A DNA stretch of 64,000 nucleotides from Belliella alkalica (lineage in GTDB: Bacteria; Bacteroidota; Bacteroidia; Cytophagales; Cyclobacteriaceae). The notes below the pieces were generated by a model, which was given only the letters and a program-made list of their open reading frames with translations, searched no databases and had not been told where the DNA came from. Each line of letters opens with the position of its first letter. Positions within the stretch are counted from its first letter, which is position 1. The DNA lies in assembly GCF_022549785.1 (NCBI RefSeq), contig NZ_JAKZGO010000014.1:49352-113351 (forward strand). Direction: 5' to 3'. Positions 7,218 to 15,645 of this stretch are shown piece after piece. Made by a program: the position numbers and the translations under genes.

Positions 7218-10040
7218 ATGTCCTCAAAAGGAGATAAAAAGCTTTTTCTGCTTGATGCAATGGCACTTATATATAGAGCACATTTTGCATTTAGCAAAAA
7301 CCCAAGAATAAATTCCAAAGGACTCAATACAGGCATTATGCTTGGTTTCACAAACACACTTTTGGAAGTGCTTGAAAAAGAGAACCCAACACACATAGCT
7401 GTTGCTTTCGACACCAAAGCGCCAACTTTCAGACACGTACAGTTTGAAGCTTACAAGGCAAATAGGCAGGCACAACCGGAAGATATTGAAATTGGTATCC
7501 CTTGGGTGAAGCAAATTGTAGAAGCTTTTGATATTCCAATTTTGGAATTGGATGGCTTTGAAGCTGATGACATCATCGGTACCATTGCCAAAAAAGCAGA
7601 AAGAACAAGTTTCCAGGTCTTTATGATGACTCCAGACAAGGATTACGGGCAATTAGTAGAAGAACATATTTTTCTTTACAAGCCTGCATTTATGGGGAAC
7701 GCCGTGGACATCATGGGACCTAAGGAAGTCTGTGCAAAGTGGGATATTGAAAATGTAGACCAGGTAAGAGATATCTTAGGACTTATGGGAGATGCTGTGG
7801 ATAATATTCCTGGAATCCCCGGAATTGGAGAAAAAACTGCCGTAAAACTCCTGAAGGCTTATGGGTCGATTGAGGAATTGTTGAAAAACACCCACGAACT
7901 GAAAGGGAAGCAAAAGGAAAATGTAGAAAATTTCGGACAACAAGGTTTGCTTTCCAAAGAGTTGGCAACTATTAGTCTCGATGTGCCAGTTGAATTTGAC
8001 GAAGTAGCCCTAAAGTATAACGGCCCAAAAGAGGAACAATTAAAAGCACTCTTTGCAGAACTGGAATTCAGATCCTTGACTCAAAGAGTTTTTGGCGAAG
8101 CCATCAAAAAACCGAAGATAAAAGTCAGTGAACAATTGGGGCTTTTCACAGGCCCTGCACCTACAGAGGAAGAAGCAGAGTTGGAGGTGTCGGCAGAAGA
8201 AAACCCACTACCAGCAATCCAACTCCATGACAATATCCTCACATCTGCCCATGATTATCATAAAGTAGATGGAGAAAAAGCAATTTTAGAATTGATCAGC
8301 TATCTTGAGAGACAGGAGGAATTCTGCTTTGACACAGAAACTACCGCACTGAATCCAAATGAAGCTGAATTGGTAGGGCTTTCATTTGCTTACATTGCTG
8401 GGGAAGCATTTTACATCCCATTTCCAGCTGACCAAAAAGAAGCCAAAGAAAAGCTTGAGCTTTTTAGAGGGCTTTTTGAAAATGAAAAAATCACCAAAAT
8501 CGGGCAAAACGTAAAGTATGACATTCTGGTTTTGAAAAACTATGGAATGGAAGTCAAAGGAAAATTCTACGACACCATGCTTGCCCACTACCTGATAGAG
8601 CCCGAAGGGAAACATTCCATGGATTGGCTTGCCCAGCAATATTTGAATTACAAGCCTGTTTCCATAGAATCCTTAATTGGCAAAAAAGGGAAAAATCAAG
8701 GGAATATGCGGGATGTAGATGAAGATGAAGTGACGGCTTATGCAGCAGAAGATGCTGATATCACCTTGAAACTCAAGCAGACTTTTGATCCTATGATCAA
8801 AGAGAATGGCTTGGAAAAACTACTCCATGAAGTAGAAAACCCACTTATCAATGTCTTGGCTGCAATGGAATTTGAAGGGGTACGAATTGATACTGAGAGT
8901 TTGGCAGAATTGTCGGGTATCTTAGAAGAAGAAAGCAAAGCCATAGAGCAGCGCGTGTATGAATTGGCTGGAGAAGAGTTTAATCTAGCATCACCAAAAC
9001 AACTTGGGGAGATTCTTTTTGTAAAGCTTGCATTGGACCCAAAGGCAAAAAAAACCAAAACAGGCCAATTCGCAACCGGTGAGGAAGTGTTGAGCAAAAT
9101 GGCTGGAGAGCACGAAATTGCAGCCGCCATCTTGGAATATAGGCAAATGGTAAAGCTCAAATCCACTTATGTGGATGCTTTACCTACCATGATCAATCCC
9201 AAGACAAACAGAATCCATACTACTTACAATCAATTTGTAGCAGCAACAGGAAGGCTATCATCTATCAATCCAAACCTTCAAAATATCCCAATCAGAACAG
9301 AAAGAGGAAGAGAGATTCGAAAAGCATTTGTTCCAAGGGATGAAAACCACGTGATTTTGGCGGCTGATTACTCTCAGATAGAATTGAGAATAATGGCCTC
9401 ATTTGCAAAGGATGAATCCATGATAGAGGCATTCAAAAACGGCAGGGATATCCACGCTACTACTGCAGCCAAAATCTTCCAAGTTCCATTGGAAGAAGTT
9501 ACTTCAGACATGCGAAGGAAGGCAAAAACAGCCAACTTTGGAATTATTTATGGAATTTCTGTATTTGGGCTCTCCCAAAGGCTAAGTATACCAAGATCAG
9601 AAGCCAAAGAAATCATTGATTCTTATTTCAAAGAGTTTTCAGCTGTAAAAGAATATATGGATGGCTGTATAGAAAAAGCTAGAAAAAATGAATATGTAGA
9701 GACGATTTTGGGAAGAAGAAGATACCTGAGAGACATCAATAGCAGAAACCAAACAATGCGTGGGTTTGCTGAACGAAATGCCATCAATGCACCCATACAA
9801 GGATCTGCTGCAGACATGATCAAAGTCGCAATGATCCAAGTTCATAATTGGATGATCCAAGAAAAATTGAAGTCCAAAATGATTCTTCAGGTACATGATG
9901 AATTGGTTTTCGACGCCCACAAAGATGAAGTGGAGCTTCTAAAAAAAGAAATTCCAAAGATCATGTCCAATGCTGTAAAAATAACTGTGCCGTTGGAAGT
10001 GGAAGTTGGACTAGGTAAAGATTGGTTGGAAGCACACTAA
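7218..10040 (+). CDS. polA: DNA polymerase I
   Basis: 940 residues, full length. N-terminal 5'-3' flap exonuclease with helix-hairpin-helix (about 1-300; DGFEADDIIG, GIPGIGEKTA). A 3'-5' proofreading domain (about 345-530) keeps its acidic residues: DTETTALNP (about 371), the Asp of YDTMLAHY, and YAAEDAD. Polymerase domain carries motif A DYSQIELR (about 715), motif B RRKAKTANFGIIYG (about 766) and motif C VHDE (about 893). It fills gaps in repair and removes Okazaki primers. All three activities should be active, unlike Taq-type enzymes. Stands alone. Confidence 0.97.
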   Translation: MSSKGDKKLFLLDAMALIYRAHFAFSKNPRINSKGLNTGIMLGFTNTLLEVLEKENPTHIAVAFDTKAPTFRHVQFEAYKANRQAQPEDIEIGIPWVKQIVEAFDIPILELDGFEADDIIGTIAKKAERTSFQVFMMTPDKDYGQLVEEHIFLYKPAFMGNAVDIMGPKEVCAKWDIENVDQVRDILGLMGDAVDNIPGIPGIGEKTAVKLLKAYGSIEELLKNTHELKGKQKENVENFGQQGLLSKELATISLDVPVEFDEVALKYNGPKEEQLKALFAELEFRSLTQRVFGEAIKKPKIKVSEQLGLFTGPAPTEEEAELEVSAEENPLPAIQLHDNILTSAHDYHKVDGEKAILELISYLERQEEFCFDTETTALNPNEAELVGLSFAYIAGEAFYIPFPADQKEAKEKLELFRGLFENEKITKIGQNVKYDILVLKNYGMEVKGKFYDTMLAHYLIEPEGKHSMDWLAQQYLNYKPVSIESLIGKKGKNQGNMRDVDEDEVTAYAAEDADITLKLKQTFDPMIKENGLEKLLHEVENPLINVLAAMEFEGVRIDTESLAELSGILEEESKAIEQRVYELAGEEFNLASPKQLGEILFVKLALDPKAKKTKTGQFATGEEVLSKMAGEHEIAAAILEYRQMVKLKSTYVDALPTMINPKTNRIHTTYNQFVAATGRLSSINPNLQNIPIRTERGREIRKAFVPRDENHVILAADYSQIELRIMASFAKDESMIEAFKNGRDIHATTAAKIFQVPLEEVTSDMRRKAKTANFGIIYGISVFGLSQRLSIPRSEAKEIIDSYFKEFSAVKEYMDGCIEKARKNEYVETILGRRRYLRDINSRNQTMRGFAERNAINAPIQGSAADMIKVAMIQVHNWMIQEKLKSKMILQVHDELVFDAHKDEVELLKKEIPKIMSNAVKITVPLEVEVGLGKDWLEAH

Positions 10041-10165
10041 TTGAGAAGAAAGCAGGAAGGTTGGATTGCGAAGTGAGAAGCGAAGATGCAATCAAACCCG
10101 AATTGGCCCGCCTCGCGTCAGACAGGGTTGAACTTCTTCATTTAACAGAAAAAATTTAAACAAAC

Positions 10166-10630
10166 ATGAAAGAAGACATCAGATGGGAACAACGCTTCTC
10201 AAATTTCAAAAAAGCATTGAAAAAGCTCACAGACGCTGTTGATTTTATTCATAAAAACCTTGAGGAAGATGCTGATAAGGATGTTAATGATGTTTTGAAT
10301 GAGATGATAAAAGAAGGTTTGATACAACGTTTTGAATATACCCACGAATTAGCTTGGAATCTAATGAAGGATTATGCTTCATATCAAGGAATACAAATGA
10401 TAGGGGGAAGCAGAGACGCAACTAGAGAAGCCTTTCAACTTCAATTAATAGAAAATGGAAAAGTTTGGATGGATATGATAGGAAGTAGAAACAAGACCTC
10501 CCATACATATAACAACAAAACTGCTGAGGAGATTTATTTTAAGATTTTAAATGAATACCACGAAGCTTTCATTGATTTTGAAAGAAATATGGAATCAAAA
10601 AAAAATGGCAATAATGATCAATTCAGCTGA
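10166..10630 (+). CDS. HI0074/HepT-like HEPN protein (toxin candidate of MNT-HEPN pair)
   Basis: 154 residues, all-helical, of the nucleotidyltransferase substrate-binding (HI0074) family; phrases such as FEYTHELAWNLMKDY and GGSRDATREAF are typical. SRNKTSHTYN contains R-x4-H, the catalytic motif of HEPN ribonucleases. The gene overlaps the following nucleotidyltransferase by 26 bp, so the two are one module. In type VII systems (HepT/MntA) the HEPN protein is the RNase toxin and is AMPylated by the MNT partner. Toxin activity is inference; HI0073/HI0074-type pairs have not all been shown to act this way. Confidence 0.82.
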   Translation: MKEDIRWEQRFSNFKKALKKLTDAVDFIHKNLEEDADKDVNDVLNEMIKEGLIQRFEYTHELAWNLMKDYASYQGIQMIGGSRDATREAFQLQLIENGKVWMDMIGSRNKTSHTYNNKTAEEIYFKILNEYHEAFIDFERNMESKKNGNNDQFS

Positions 10631-10940
10631 CAAAATAAACTGCGGCTTAGATCTGGAAGACATTCAGAAAATTCAAAGCGTGTTTTCTGATTTTATGGAA
10701 GTCGCTATGGTTAAAATTTATGGATCCAGGGCAATGGGAAATTTCAAGCCTGCATCAGATATTGATTTATGCTTATTTGGTGAAAAACTAAACCTTACCA
10801 CACAACAAGAAATAGAATTTGCATTGGATGACCTTATGCTTCCATACAAATTTGATGTTTCTACTTATCATGATATATCAAATCCTGACTTATTAGGACA
10901 TATTGATAGAGTAGGTAAAGTGTTTTATAGTAAGAATTGA
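10605..10940 (+). CDS. Minimal nucleotidyltransferase (MNT, MntA-like antitoxin candidate)
   Basis: 111 residues from the ATG at 10605, inside the end of the HEPN gene; longer in-frame starts lie deeper in that gene and add no domain sequence. The core motif is complete: GSRAMGNFKPASDID fits GSx10DxD exactly, with the metal-binding Asp pair. Family knowledge: such MNT proteins transfer nucleotides, and MntA poly-AMPylates its HEPN partner near the RxxxxH site to silence it. Overlapping order (HEPN first, MNT second) agrees with the HI0074/HI0073 family. The stop at 10940 is followed by 240 bp without a recognised feature. Confidence 0.82.
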   Translation: MAIMINSADKINCGLDLEDIQKIQSVFSDFMEVAMVKIYGSRAMGNFKPASDIDLCLFGEKLNLTTQQEIEFALDDLMLPYKFDVSTYHDISNPDLLGHIDRVGKVFYSKN

Positions 10941-11180
10941 TAATCCCTAAGCTCCAGAAACCTTTCAGGTTTTATTAATTGAGATGCTGTTTTCTATTGG
11001 ACTAGCAAGTGATAAAAAGAAGATTTTCTTTTTGTCAATCAACCTTTTACAGTCATTTACTGCGGATTTCGGATAATTCCCAATTCAACGGCCTCCAAAA
11101 CACTTCATTAACAACCCAATAAGCTAATCCTAAATCAAATCCCACTAATCTAAAATCTACCCTTTAAAATCTAAAATTAA

Positions 11181-12557
11181 ATGGCCAAAACCAAAACAAC
11201 TTTCTTCTGTCAAAACTGTGGTGCTCAAAGCCCTAAGTGGCTTGGCAAGTGCCCTTCATGTGGAGAATGGAATACCTATGTGGAAGAAGTGGTGCAGAAA
11301 GAAGAAGTAGGTCGTGGTTCATGGAAGCAAGGTGGTGCAAAGGAAAAGCGAGCCAGTGTACCAAAGAGATTGCAAGAAATAAATTTTGAGGATCAACCGA
11401 GATTGATTACGCATGATGCCGAATTGGATCGTGTTTTGGGAGGTGGGATTGTTGCTGGATCTTTGGTTTTGATTGGTGGCGAGCCTGGGATAGGAAAGTC
11501 CACCTTGATGCTCCAAATCGCCCTGATGCTCAATCAGACAAAGATCCTTTACGTATCTGGTGAAGAGAGCGAATCGCAGATAAAAATGCGTGCAGAACGA
11601 ATGCCTCTCAAATCCGAAAATTGCTATGTACTTTCTGAAACCAATACACAATCCATTTTTCAACAGATAGAAGTCCTCAATCCTGATGTGCTGGTAATTG
11701 ATTCCATCCAAACACTCCACAGCAAACATGTGGAATCAGCAGCTGGATCAGTAAGTCAGGTGCGGGAATGTACAGCAGAGTTGATGAAATTTGCCAAAGA
11801 AACTGGCACTCCAGTATTTTTGGTAGGTCATATTACAAAAGACGGTGCGATAGCTGGTCCAAAGGTTCTTGAACACATGGTAGATACAGTGCTGCAATTT
11901 GAGGGTGACAGACATCTGACTTATAGAATTCTCAGAACTTCAAAAAATCGATTTGGCTCAACACACGAATTGGGGATATATGAAATGCGTGCTGAGGGAC
12001 TTCGGCCAGTAGCAAATCCTTCTGAGATTTTGCTTACCCAAAGGGAAGAATTGCTCAACGGAGTTGCCATCGGTGCAATGATGGAGGGAAACAGACCTCT
12101 TTTGATTGAGATTCAATCTCTAGTAAGTCCCGCCACTTACGGCACACCACAACGAAGTAGTACAGGGCATGATGCCAAGCGACTCAATATGCTTTTGGCT
12201 GTCTTGGAAAAAAGAGGCGGAATGCGCCTTGGTCAGCAAGATGTTTTCTTGAATGTTGCAGGGGGCTTAAGGGTGGACGATCCCGCATTGGATTTGGCGG
12301 TTTGTGCTTCTTTGATTTCTTCCTACGAAGACACACCTGTTCCTGCAGATTTATGCTTTGCTGGAGAAGTAGGTTTGGGTGGGGAAATCAGAGCAGTACA
12401 TCGTATCGAAAACAGGATAGCGGAAGCCGAAAAATTGGGATTCAAAAGAATCATGGTTTCCAAATATGCCGTAAAAGGCATGGATATGGCCAAATACTCC
12501 ATCAAAGTCATCCAAGTAAGCAAGCTAGAAGAAATGTATCAGGGGTTGTTTTCTTAG
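11181..12557 (+). CDS. radA: DNA repair protein RadA
   Basis: 458 residues, full length. N-terminal C4 zinc finger (CQNCGAQSPKWLGKCPSC, residues 10-27), RecA-like ATPase with Walker A GGEPGIGKST (about 96-105), the RadA-specific KNRFG motif (in TSKNRFGSTHELG, about 255-260), and a C-terminal Lon-protease-like domain (about 280-450) that lacks peptidase function in the family. It is a branch-migration helicase that helps RecA in recombination. Not in an operon with the neighbours. Confidence 0.96.
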   Translation: MAKTKTTFFCQNCGAQSPKWLGKCPSCGEWNTYVEEVVQKEEVGRGSWKQGGAKEKRASVPKRLQEINFEDQPRLITHDAELDRVLGGGIVAGSLVLIGGEPGIGKSTLMLQIALMLNQTKILYVSGEESESQIKMRAERMPLKSENCYVLSETNTQSIFQQIEVLNPDVLVIDSIQTLHSKHVESAAGSVSQVRECTAELMKFAKETGTPVFLVGHITKDGAIAGPKVLEHMVDTVLQFEGDRHLTYRILRTSKNRFGSTHELGIYEMRAEGLRPVANPSEILLTQREELLNGVAIGAMMEGNRPLLIEIQSLVSPATYGTPQRSSTGHDAKRLNMLLAVLEKRGGMRLGQQDVFLNVAGGLRVDDPALDLAVCASLISSYEDTPVPADLCFAGEVGLGGEIRAVHRIENRIAEAEKLGFKRIMVSKYAVKGMDMAKYSIKVIQVSKLEEMYQGLFS

Positions 12558-12620
12558 AGCTCAAAATTTCCGATCTTGAGGAAGATAATTTTTCAAGAAT
12601 CTTTTTTAAAGTAGAAGACA

Positions 12621-13106
12621 ATGGCTAAAAACAAAAAAATAAATGTAAAAGGGACAGAAATCACTTTAATCCTAAGCGATCAAAACGATTACATTTCAAT
12701 TACCGACATAGCAAGATTTAAAGACTCTTCAAGTACTGATATTATTATTCAAAACTGGATGAGAAATAGAAACACAGTAGAGCTTTTAGGTTTCTGGGAG
12801 GTAATGTACAACCCGAATTTTAAACCCTTCGAATTCGAGGGGTTTAGAAAATTAGCGGGATTAAACAGTTTCGTTCTGACGCCAAAGCGATGGATAGAAA
12901 CCACAAATGCTATTGGAATCATCTCTAAACCGGGAAGATATGGAGGAACATATGCGCATAAGGATATTGCTCTTGAATTTGCTTCATGGATCTCTATAGA
13001 ATTCAAGCTTTATATAATCAAGGAGTTTCAACGACAAAAAGAAGATGAAAATGAAAGACTTAAGCTTGAATGGAACTTTCAGCGCACTTTGGCTAAAGTA
13101 AACTAA
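12621..13106 (+). CDS. KilA-N domain protein, apparently truncated
   Basis: 161 residues with a KilA-N DNA-binding domain (DYISITDIARFKD, IIIQNWMRNRNTVELLGFWE, GGTYAHKDIALEFASWIS). The sequence ends at WNFQRTLAKVN. From memory, Bacteroidota relatives continue another ~100 residues after this phrase, so the gene looks 3'-truncated. KilA-N proteins are often phage-derived or sit near defence and mobile genes, but no phage genes lie nearby. It starts 63 bp after radA. Whether the shortened protein is functional is unclear. Confidence 0.7.
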   Translation: MAKNKKINVKGTEITLILSDQNDYISITDIARFKDSSSTDIIIQNWMRNRNTVELLGFWEVMYNPNFKPFEFEGFRKLAGLNSFVLTPKRWIETTNAIGIISKPGRYGGTYAHKDIALEFASWISIEFKLYIIKEFQRQKEDENERLKLEWNFQRTLAKVN

Positions 13107-13216
13107 ACAAACAAAAAATTGATATCTCCCTTTTGATAGAGAAATCAAAAGCAGTTTTAATCCAACTTCCAAATTACAAACCTACCTACCTTGCGCTTTC
13201 CCTAGAAGAAATGTAA
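13107..13216 (+). pseudogene. Possible coding remnant after the KilA-N gene
   Basis: In the frame one base off from the KilA-N gene, the bases from about 13106 to the stop at 13214-13216 read like protein (IDISLLIEKSKAVLIQLPNY, then KPTYLALSLEEM). There is no good start. It may be the tail of a gene fused to the KilA-N end by deletion, or chance. I do not recognise the family. Confidence 0.25.
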
Positions 13217-13235
13217 TACTAAAAAGCTAGGGAAA
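13197..13235. repeat. Inverted repeat TTTCCCTAG ... CTAGGGAAA
   Basis: A perfect 9-bp inverted repeat with a 21-bp spacer (arms 13197-13205 and 13227-13235), directly after the KilA-N remnant. There is no T-run, so it is not a standard terminator. A second small hairpin, AACCCTTCAAGGGTT, follows at 13252. Confidence 0.45.
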
Positions 13236-13368
13236 TCGATTTTACCCCAAGAACCCTTCAAGGGTTTGTTATAAAAAGATTTTTATTGAATAAAATATTT
13301 TATTTGCTTTCAAATAGGTTAACCCTTAATGGGTCTTTTCTAAAGATTGTTAAACACGGATTCCCTGA

Positions 13369-14505
13369 TCAAAATGCTTCCCCTATAAACAAGTAAAAAC
13401 CGGATCCCTCTTTGGTCAAAGCATAATCAATTCTGGTGTAAATATCCTTCTTAGGGAACAACAAAAATCTCAAGCCACCACCGGCAGACCAAGCGACTTT
13501 ATTGAGGTTCAGATTTTCAAAATTTGGAAAAACTGTGGCAACTCCTCCAAAAACAGCTGCACCTATCCTATCCGTAAATCCCAAAGGAAGTGGCAAAAAC
13601 CTAAATTCTGCTTGTGTCGCCAATTGATTATTGTCCCTAAATCGTCCTGTGTAATAACCTCGCATCATCGATTCTCCTCCCATCAATGCCAGTTGATTGA
13701 ATGGCACATCTCCGGAATTGAAATGACCTAGTAATTGAGCAGCAAAAACTGTGTTTTTGCTAATTGATCTATAATATCTCGTATCTGAAATAACAGAATT
13801 GAATCCAAAAGTACTGATGGCAGATGAATAGCGCAAATAAGCCAATTCTGAGAAAAACCCATCTCTTACATTCAGCACATTGTGCCTATTATCATAAACT
13901 AAACCTGCGCCAATACCAATGTTTGTGGAGCCTTCACTTCCTCGTGGCAAAGGAAAAGTGGGATTATCGGGTGCTAATCTAAAGTCAGTACCTGCCAGTC
14001 TCTGAAAATCCACTTCCAAACCAAAAAATAAGTTGTTCTTGATTTTTCTAAGTACTCTTTCTTTGATCAGTATTTGATTTGCATCTACCAAAGCAAGGTA
14101 TTCTGATGGAGAATCCATTCCGATTCCATAATACTTGAGGGGGAAACTCTGAAATCTCAATCTTCCCAAAAAGAACCACTTGCTCTGATCTGTGTAGATC
14201 GCGTGGTCAAACCAAAGACCATATTGATTCTCTAGAGTCACAAAAGTAAACCCATTGATTTCACTGAGTCTGTTTGTGGTATCCCTATTTGCATAATAAA
14301 CATATAGAGAAGATAATCCTATTTCCCAGCTTGTCTCTGGGGCATAAGCAAGTGTGGGGTATATCAAAAACTGCGGCTTACTGATATCCGAAGTATCATT
14401 GACCAGGCTGTTGACATATTTTCTGAAAAATGACTGCCCAAAGCTACTAGCGTTTGATCCTAAGATCATCAAACAGATCAATAAAGCAAAGGGGGTTTTT
14501 ATCAT
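13369..14505 (-). CDS. BamA/TamA (Omp85)-type outer-membrane protein
   Basis: 378 residues from the ATG at 14505, which begins a clean signal peptide (MIKTPFALLICLMILG...FGQ); the 16-codon upstream extension is not signal-like. The body is a beta-barrel resembling the bacterial surface antigen (D15) domain: GAGLVYDNRHNVLNVRDGFF, GGESMMRGYYTGRFRD and a C-terminal barrel end in Phe. No POTRA repeats are present, so it is a stand-alone barrel and not BamA itself. Possible roles are lipid or protein translocation; none can be fixed. It is the gene just 3' of oxyR on the same strand, 64 bp away. Confidence 0.82.
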   Translation of the reverse strand: MIKTPFALLICLMILGSNASSFGQSFFRKYVNSLVNDTSDISKPQFLIYPTLAYAPETSWEIGLSSLYVYYANRDTTNRLSEINGFTFVTLENQYGLWFDHAIYTDQSKWFFLGRLRFQSFPLKYYGIGMDSPSEYLALVDANQILIKERVLRKIKNNLFFGLEVDFQRLAGTDFRLAPDNPTFPLPRGSEGSTNIGIGAGLVYDNRHNVLNVRDGFFSELAYLRYSSAISTFGFNSVISDTRYYRSISKNTVFAAQLLGHFNSGDVPFNQLALMGGESMMRGYYTGRFRDNNQLATQAEFRFLPLPLGFTDRIGAAVFGGVATVFPNFENLNLNKVAWSAGGGLRFLLFPKKDIYTRIDYALTKEGSGFYLFIGEAF

Positions 14506-14569
14506 AGAAAACAGAAACGAAAGGAGCAGAAAAGAGTTTCCGCTTAGCGACATCGAAATTAATGAAAAT

Positions 14570-15502
14570 TTATTTGAATCTGACGATTTTCCCGTGTGCT
14601 TTTGATGTCATTTCTTGAGGGATCGAAGCCGTAATTTCATTGTAGAGTAGCGCTACAAGTTTTTGTTTGAGAAAACTCCTTGTCAAAACGATGCTAACTT
14701 CTCTAGTAGGCTCTTCTCCTTCAAAGGATCTCAATCTGTTTTTTTCATTTTCAGTCATATAAAAAGTCGCCAACTCAGGTAACAAAGTTACTCCTTTGTA
14801 TTCATTGACCATATACTTCAAGCCTTCCAATGAACCACTTTCATAGTGGAAATTCATTTTTTGGAATTTTGCTTTATTACAAAAATTCAACACTTGATCC
14901 CGAAAGCAATGTCCTTGCTGCAAAACCCACATATCAGTACTCTCAAAATCTAACACACTGATCGTCTTCTTTGAAAGCAGAGGATGTCCTTCAGAAAGAT
15001 AGGCGTAGAACTTTTCATAAAACATAGGTTTTTCCAACAGCCCACTTTCTTCTAAGGGCGTAACAACTATACCGAGGTCGAGCTCATCGTTTTTCAATTT
15101 TCTGATGATTTCCTCAGTTACCATTTCTTCTACTTGAAGCTGTACATTAGGATATTTTTCTATAAAATTCCTAATAAATCTATGCAAAAGGTAAGGTGCT
15201 AAAGTAGGTATTATACCAAGCTTGATAACTCCGCTTATATCTCCCTTGAGTTGTGCTACGATCTCGTATATCCCTTTGCTGTGTGAGACTACTTTTTTGG
15301 CTTGTTCAATGATTTGAGCACCCGATTCAGTTGGGATTACGGGCATTTTTGACCTATCAAAAATAATAACTTCAAGCTCCTTTTCTAGTTTATTAACTTG
15401 GGCACTTAATGTGGGCTGGGTCACAAAGCATGATTCAGCAGCATTTCCAAAATGCCTGAACTTATCTATCGCTAAAATATATTCCAGTTGTTGGATTGTC
15501 AT
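14570..15502 (-). CDS. oxyR: LysR-family peroxide sensor OxyR
   Basis: 310 residues. N-terminal winged helix (TIQQLEYILAIDKFRHFGNA) and a C-terminal LysR effector domain. GHCFRDQVLNFC carries two cysteines separated by eight residues, matching the redox pair C199/C208 of E. coli OxyR. On H2O2 these form a disulfide and the protein activates catalase, peroxidase and related genes. It is divergent from the iron(III) transporter operon, with 143 bp between the starts holding a -7 box on each strand, so it may control that operon as well as itself (inference). Confidence 0.92.
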   Translation of the reverse strand: MTIQQLEYILAIDKFRHFGNAAESCFVTQPTLSAQVNKLEKELEVIIFDRSKMPVIPTESGAQIIEQAKKVVSHSKGIYEIVAQLKGDISGVIKLGIIPTLAPYLLHRFIRNFIEKYPNVQLQVEEMVTEEIIRKLKNDELDLGIVVTPLEESGLLEKPMFYEKFYAYLSEGHPLLSKKTISVLDFESTDMWVLQQGHCFRDQVLNFCNKAKFQKMNFHYESGSLEGLKYMVNEYKGVTLLPELATFYMTENEKNRLRSFEGEEPTREVSIVLTRSFLKQKLVALLYNEITASIPQEMTSKAHGKIVRFK

Positions 15503-15564
15503 TATTTATTCCTGATCTAAAATCTGAAAAACCATTATTTTCACCTCTCATCAGAAGCCTGATG

Positions 15565-15572
15565 CAAATATA
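15565..15572 (-). promoter_or_regulatory. Candidate -7 box (TATATTTG) of oxyR
   Basis: Perfect TAnnTTTG on the minus strand, about 62 bp before the oxyR ATG. No clear -33 partner seen. Confidence 0.4.
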
Positions 15573-15614
15573 AAAATCTTTTTCTTTTTATTTAGATTTG
15601 ATTTAAATAATGAT

Positions 15615-15622
15615 TAATTTTG
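15615..15622 (+). promoter_or_regulatory. Candidate -7 box (TAATTTTG) of the iron transporter operon
   Basis: Perfect TAnnTTTG, 23 bp before the ATG at 15646, with a TTTG at 15597-15600 upstream, though the spacing is shorter than usual. Its position downstream of an alternative ATG at 15610 supports 15646 as the true start. Confidence 0.5.
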
Positions 15623-15645
15623 GCTCGTCAAACAAAAAAATCAAT

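Noticed and set aside
8738..9166. Long open frames on the strand opposite polA and other large genes
   Set aside because: They lie wholly inside well-supported genes and have no domain-like sequence, so they are shadows.
12621..13106. KilA-N gene as part of a prophage
   Set aside because: No integrase, capsid, tail or lysis gene lies within reach on either side.
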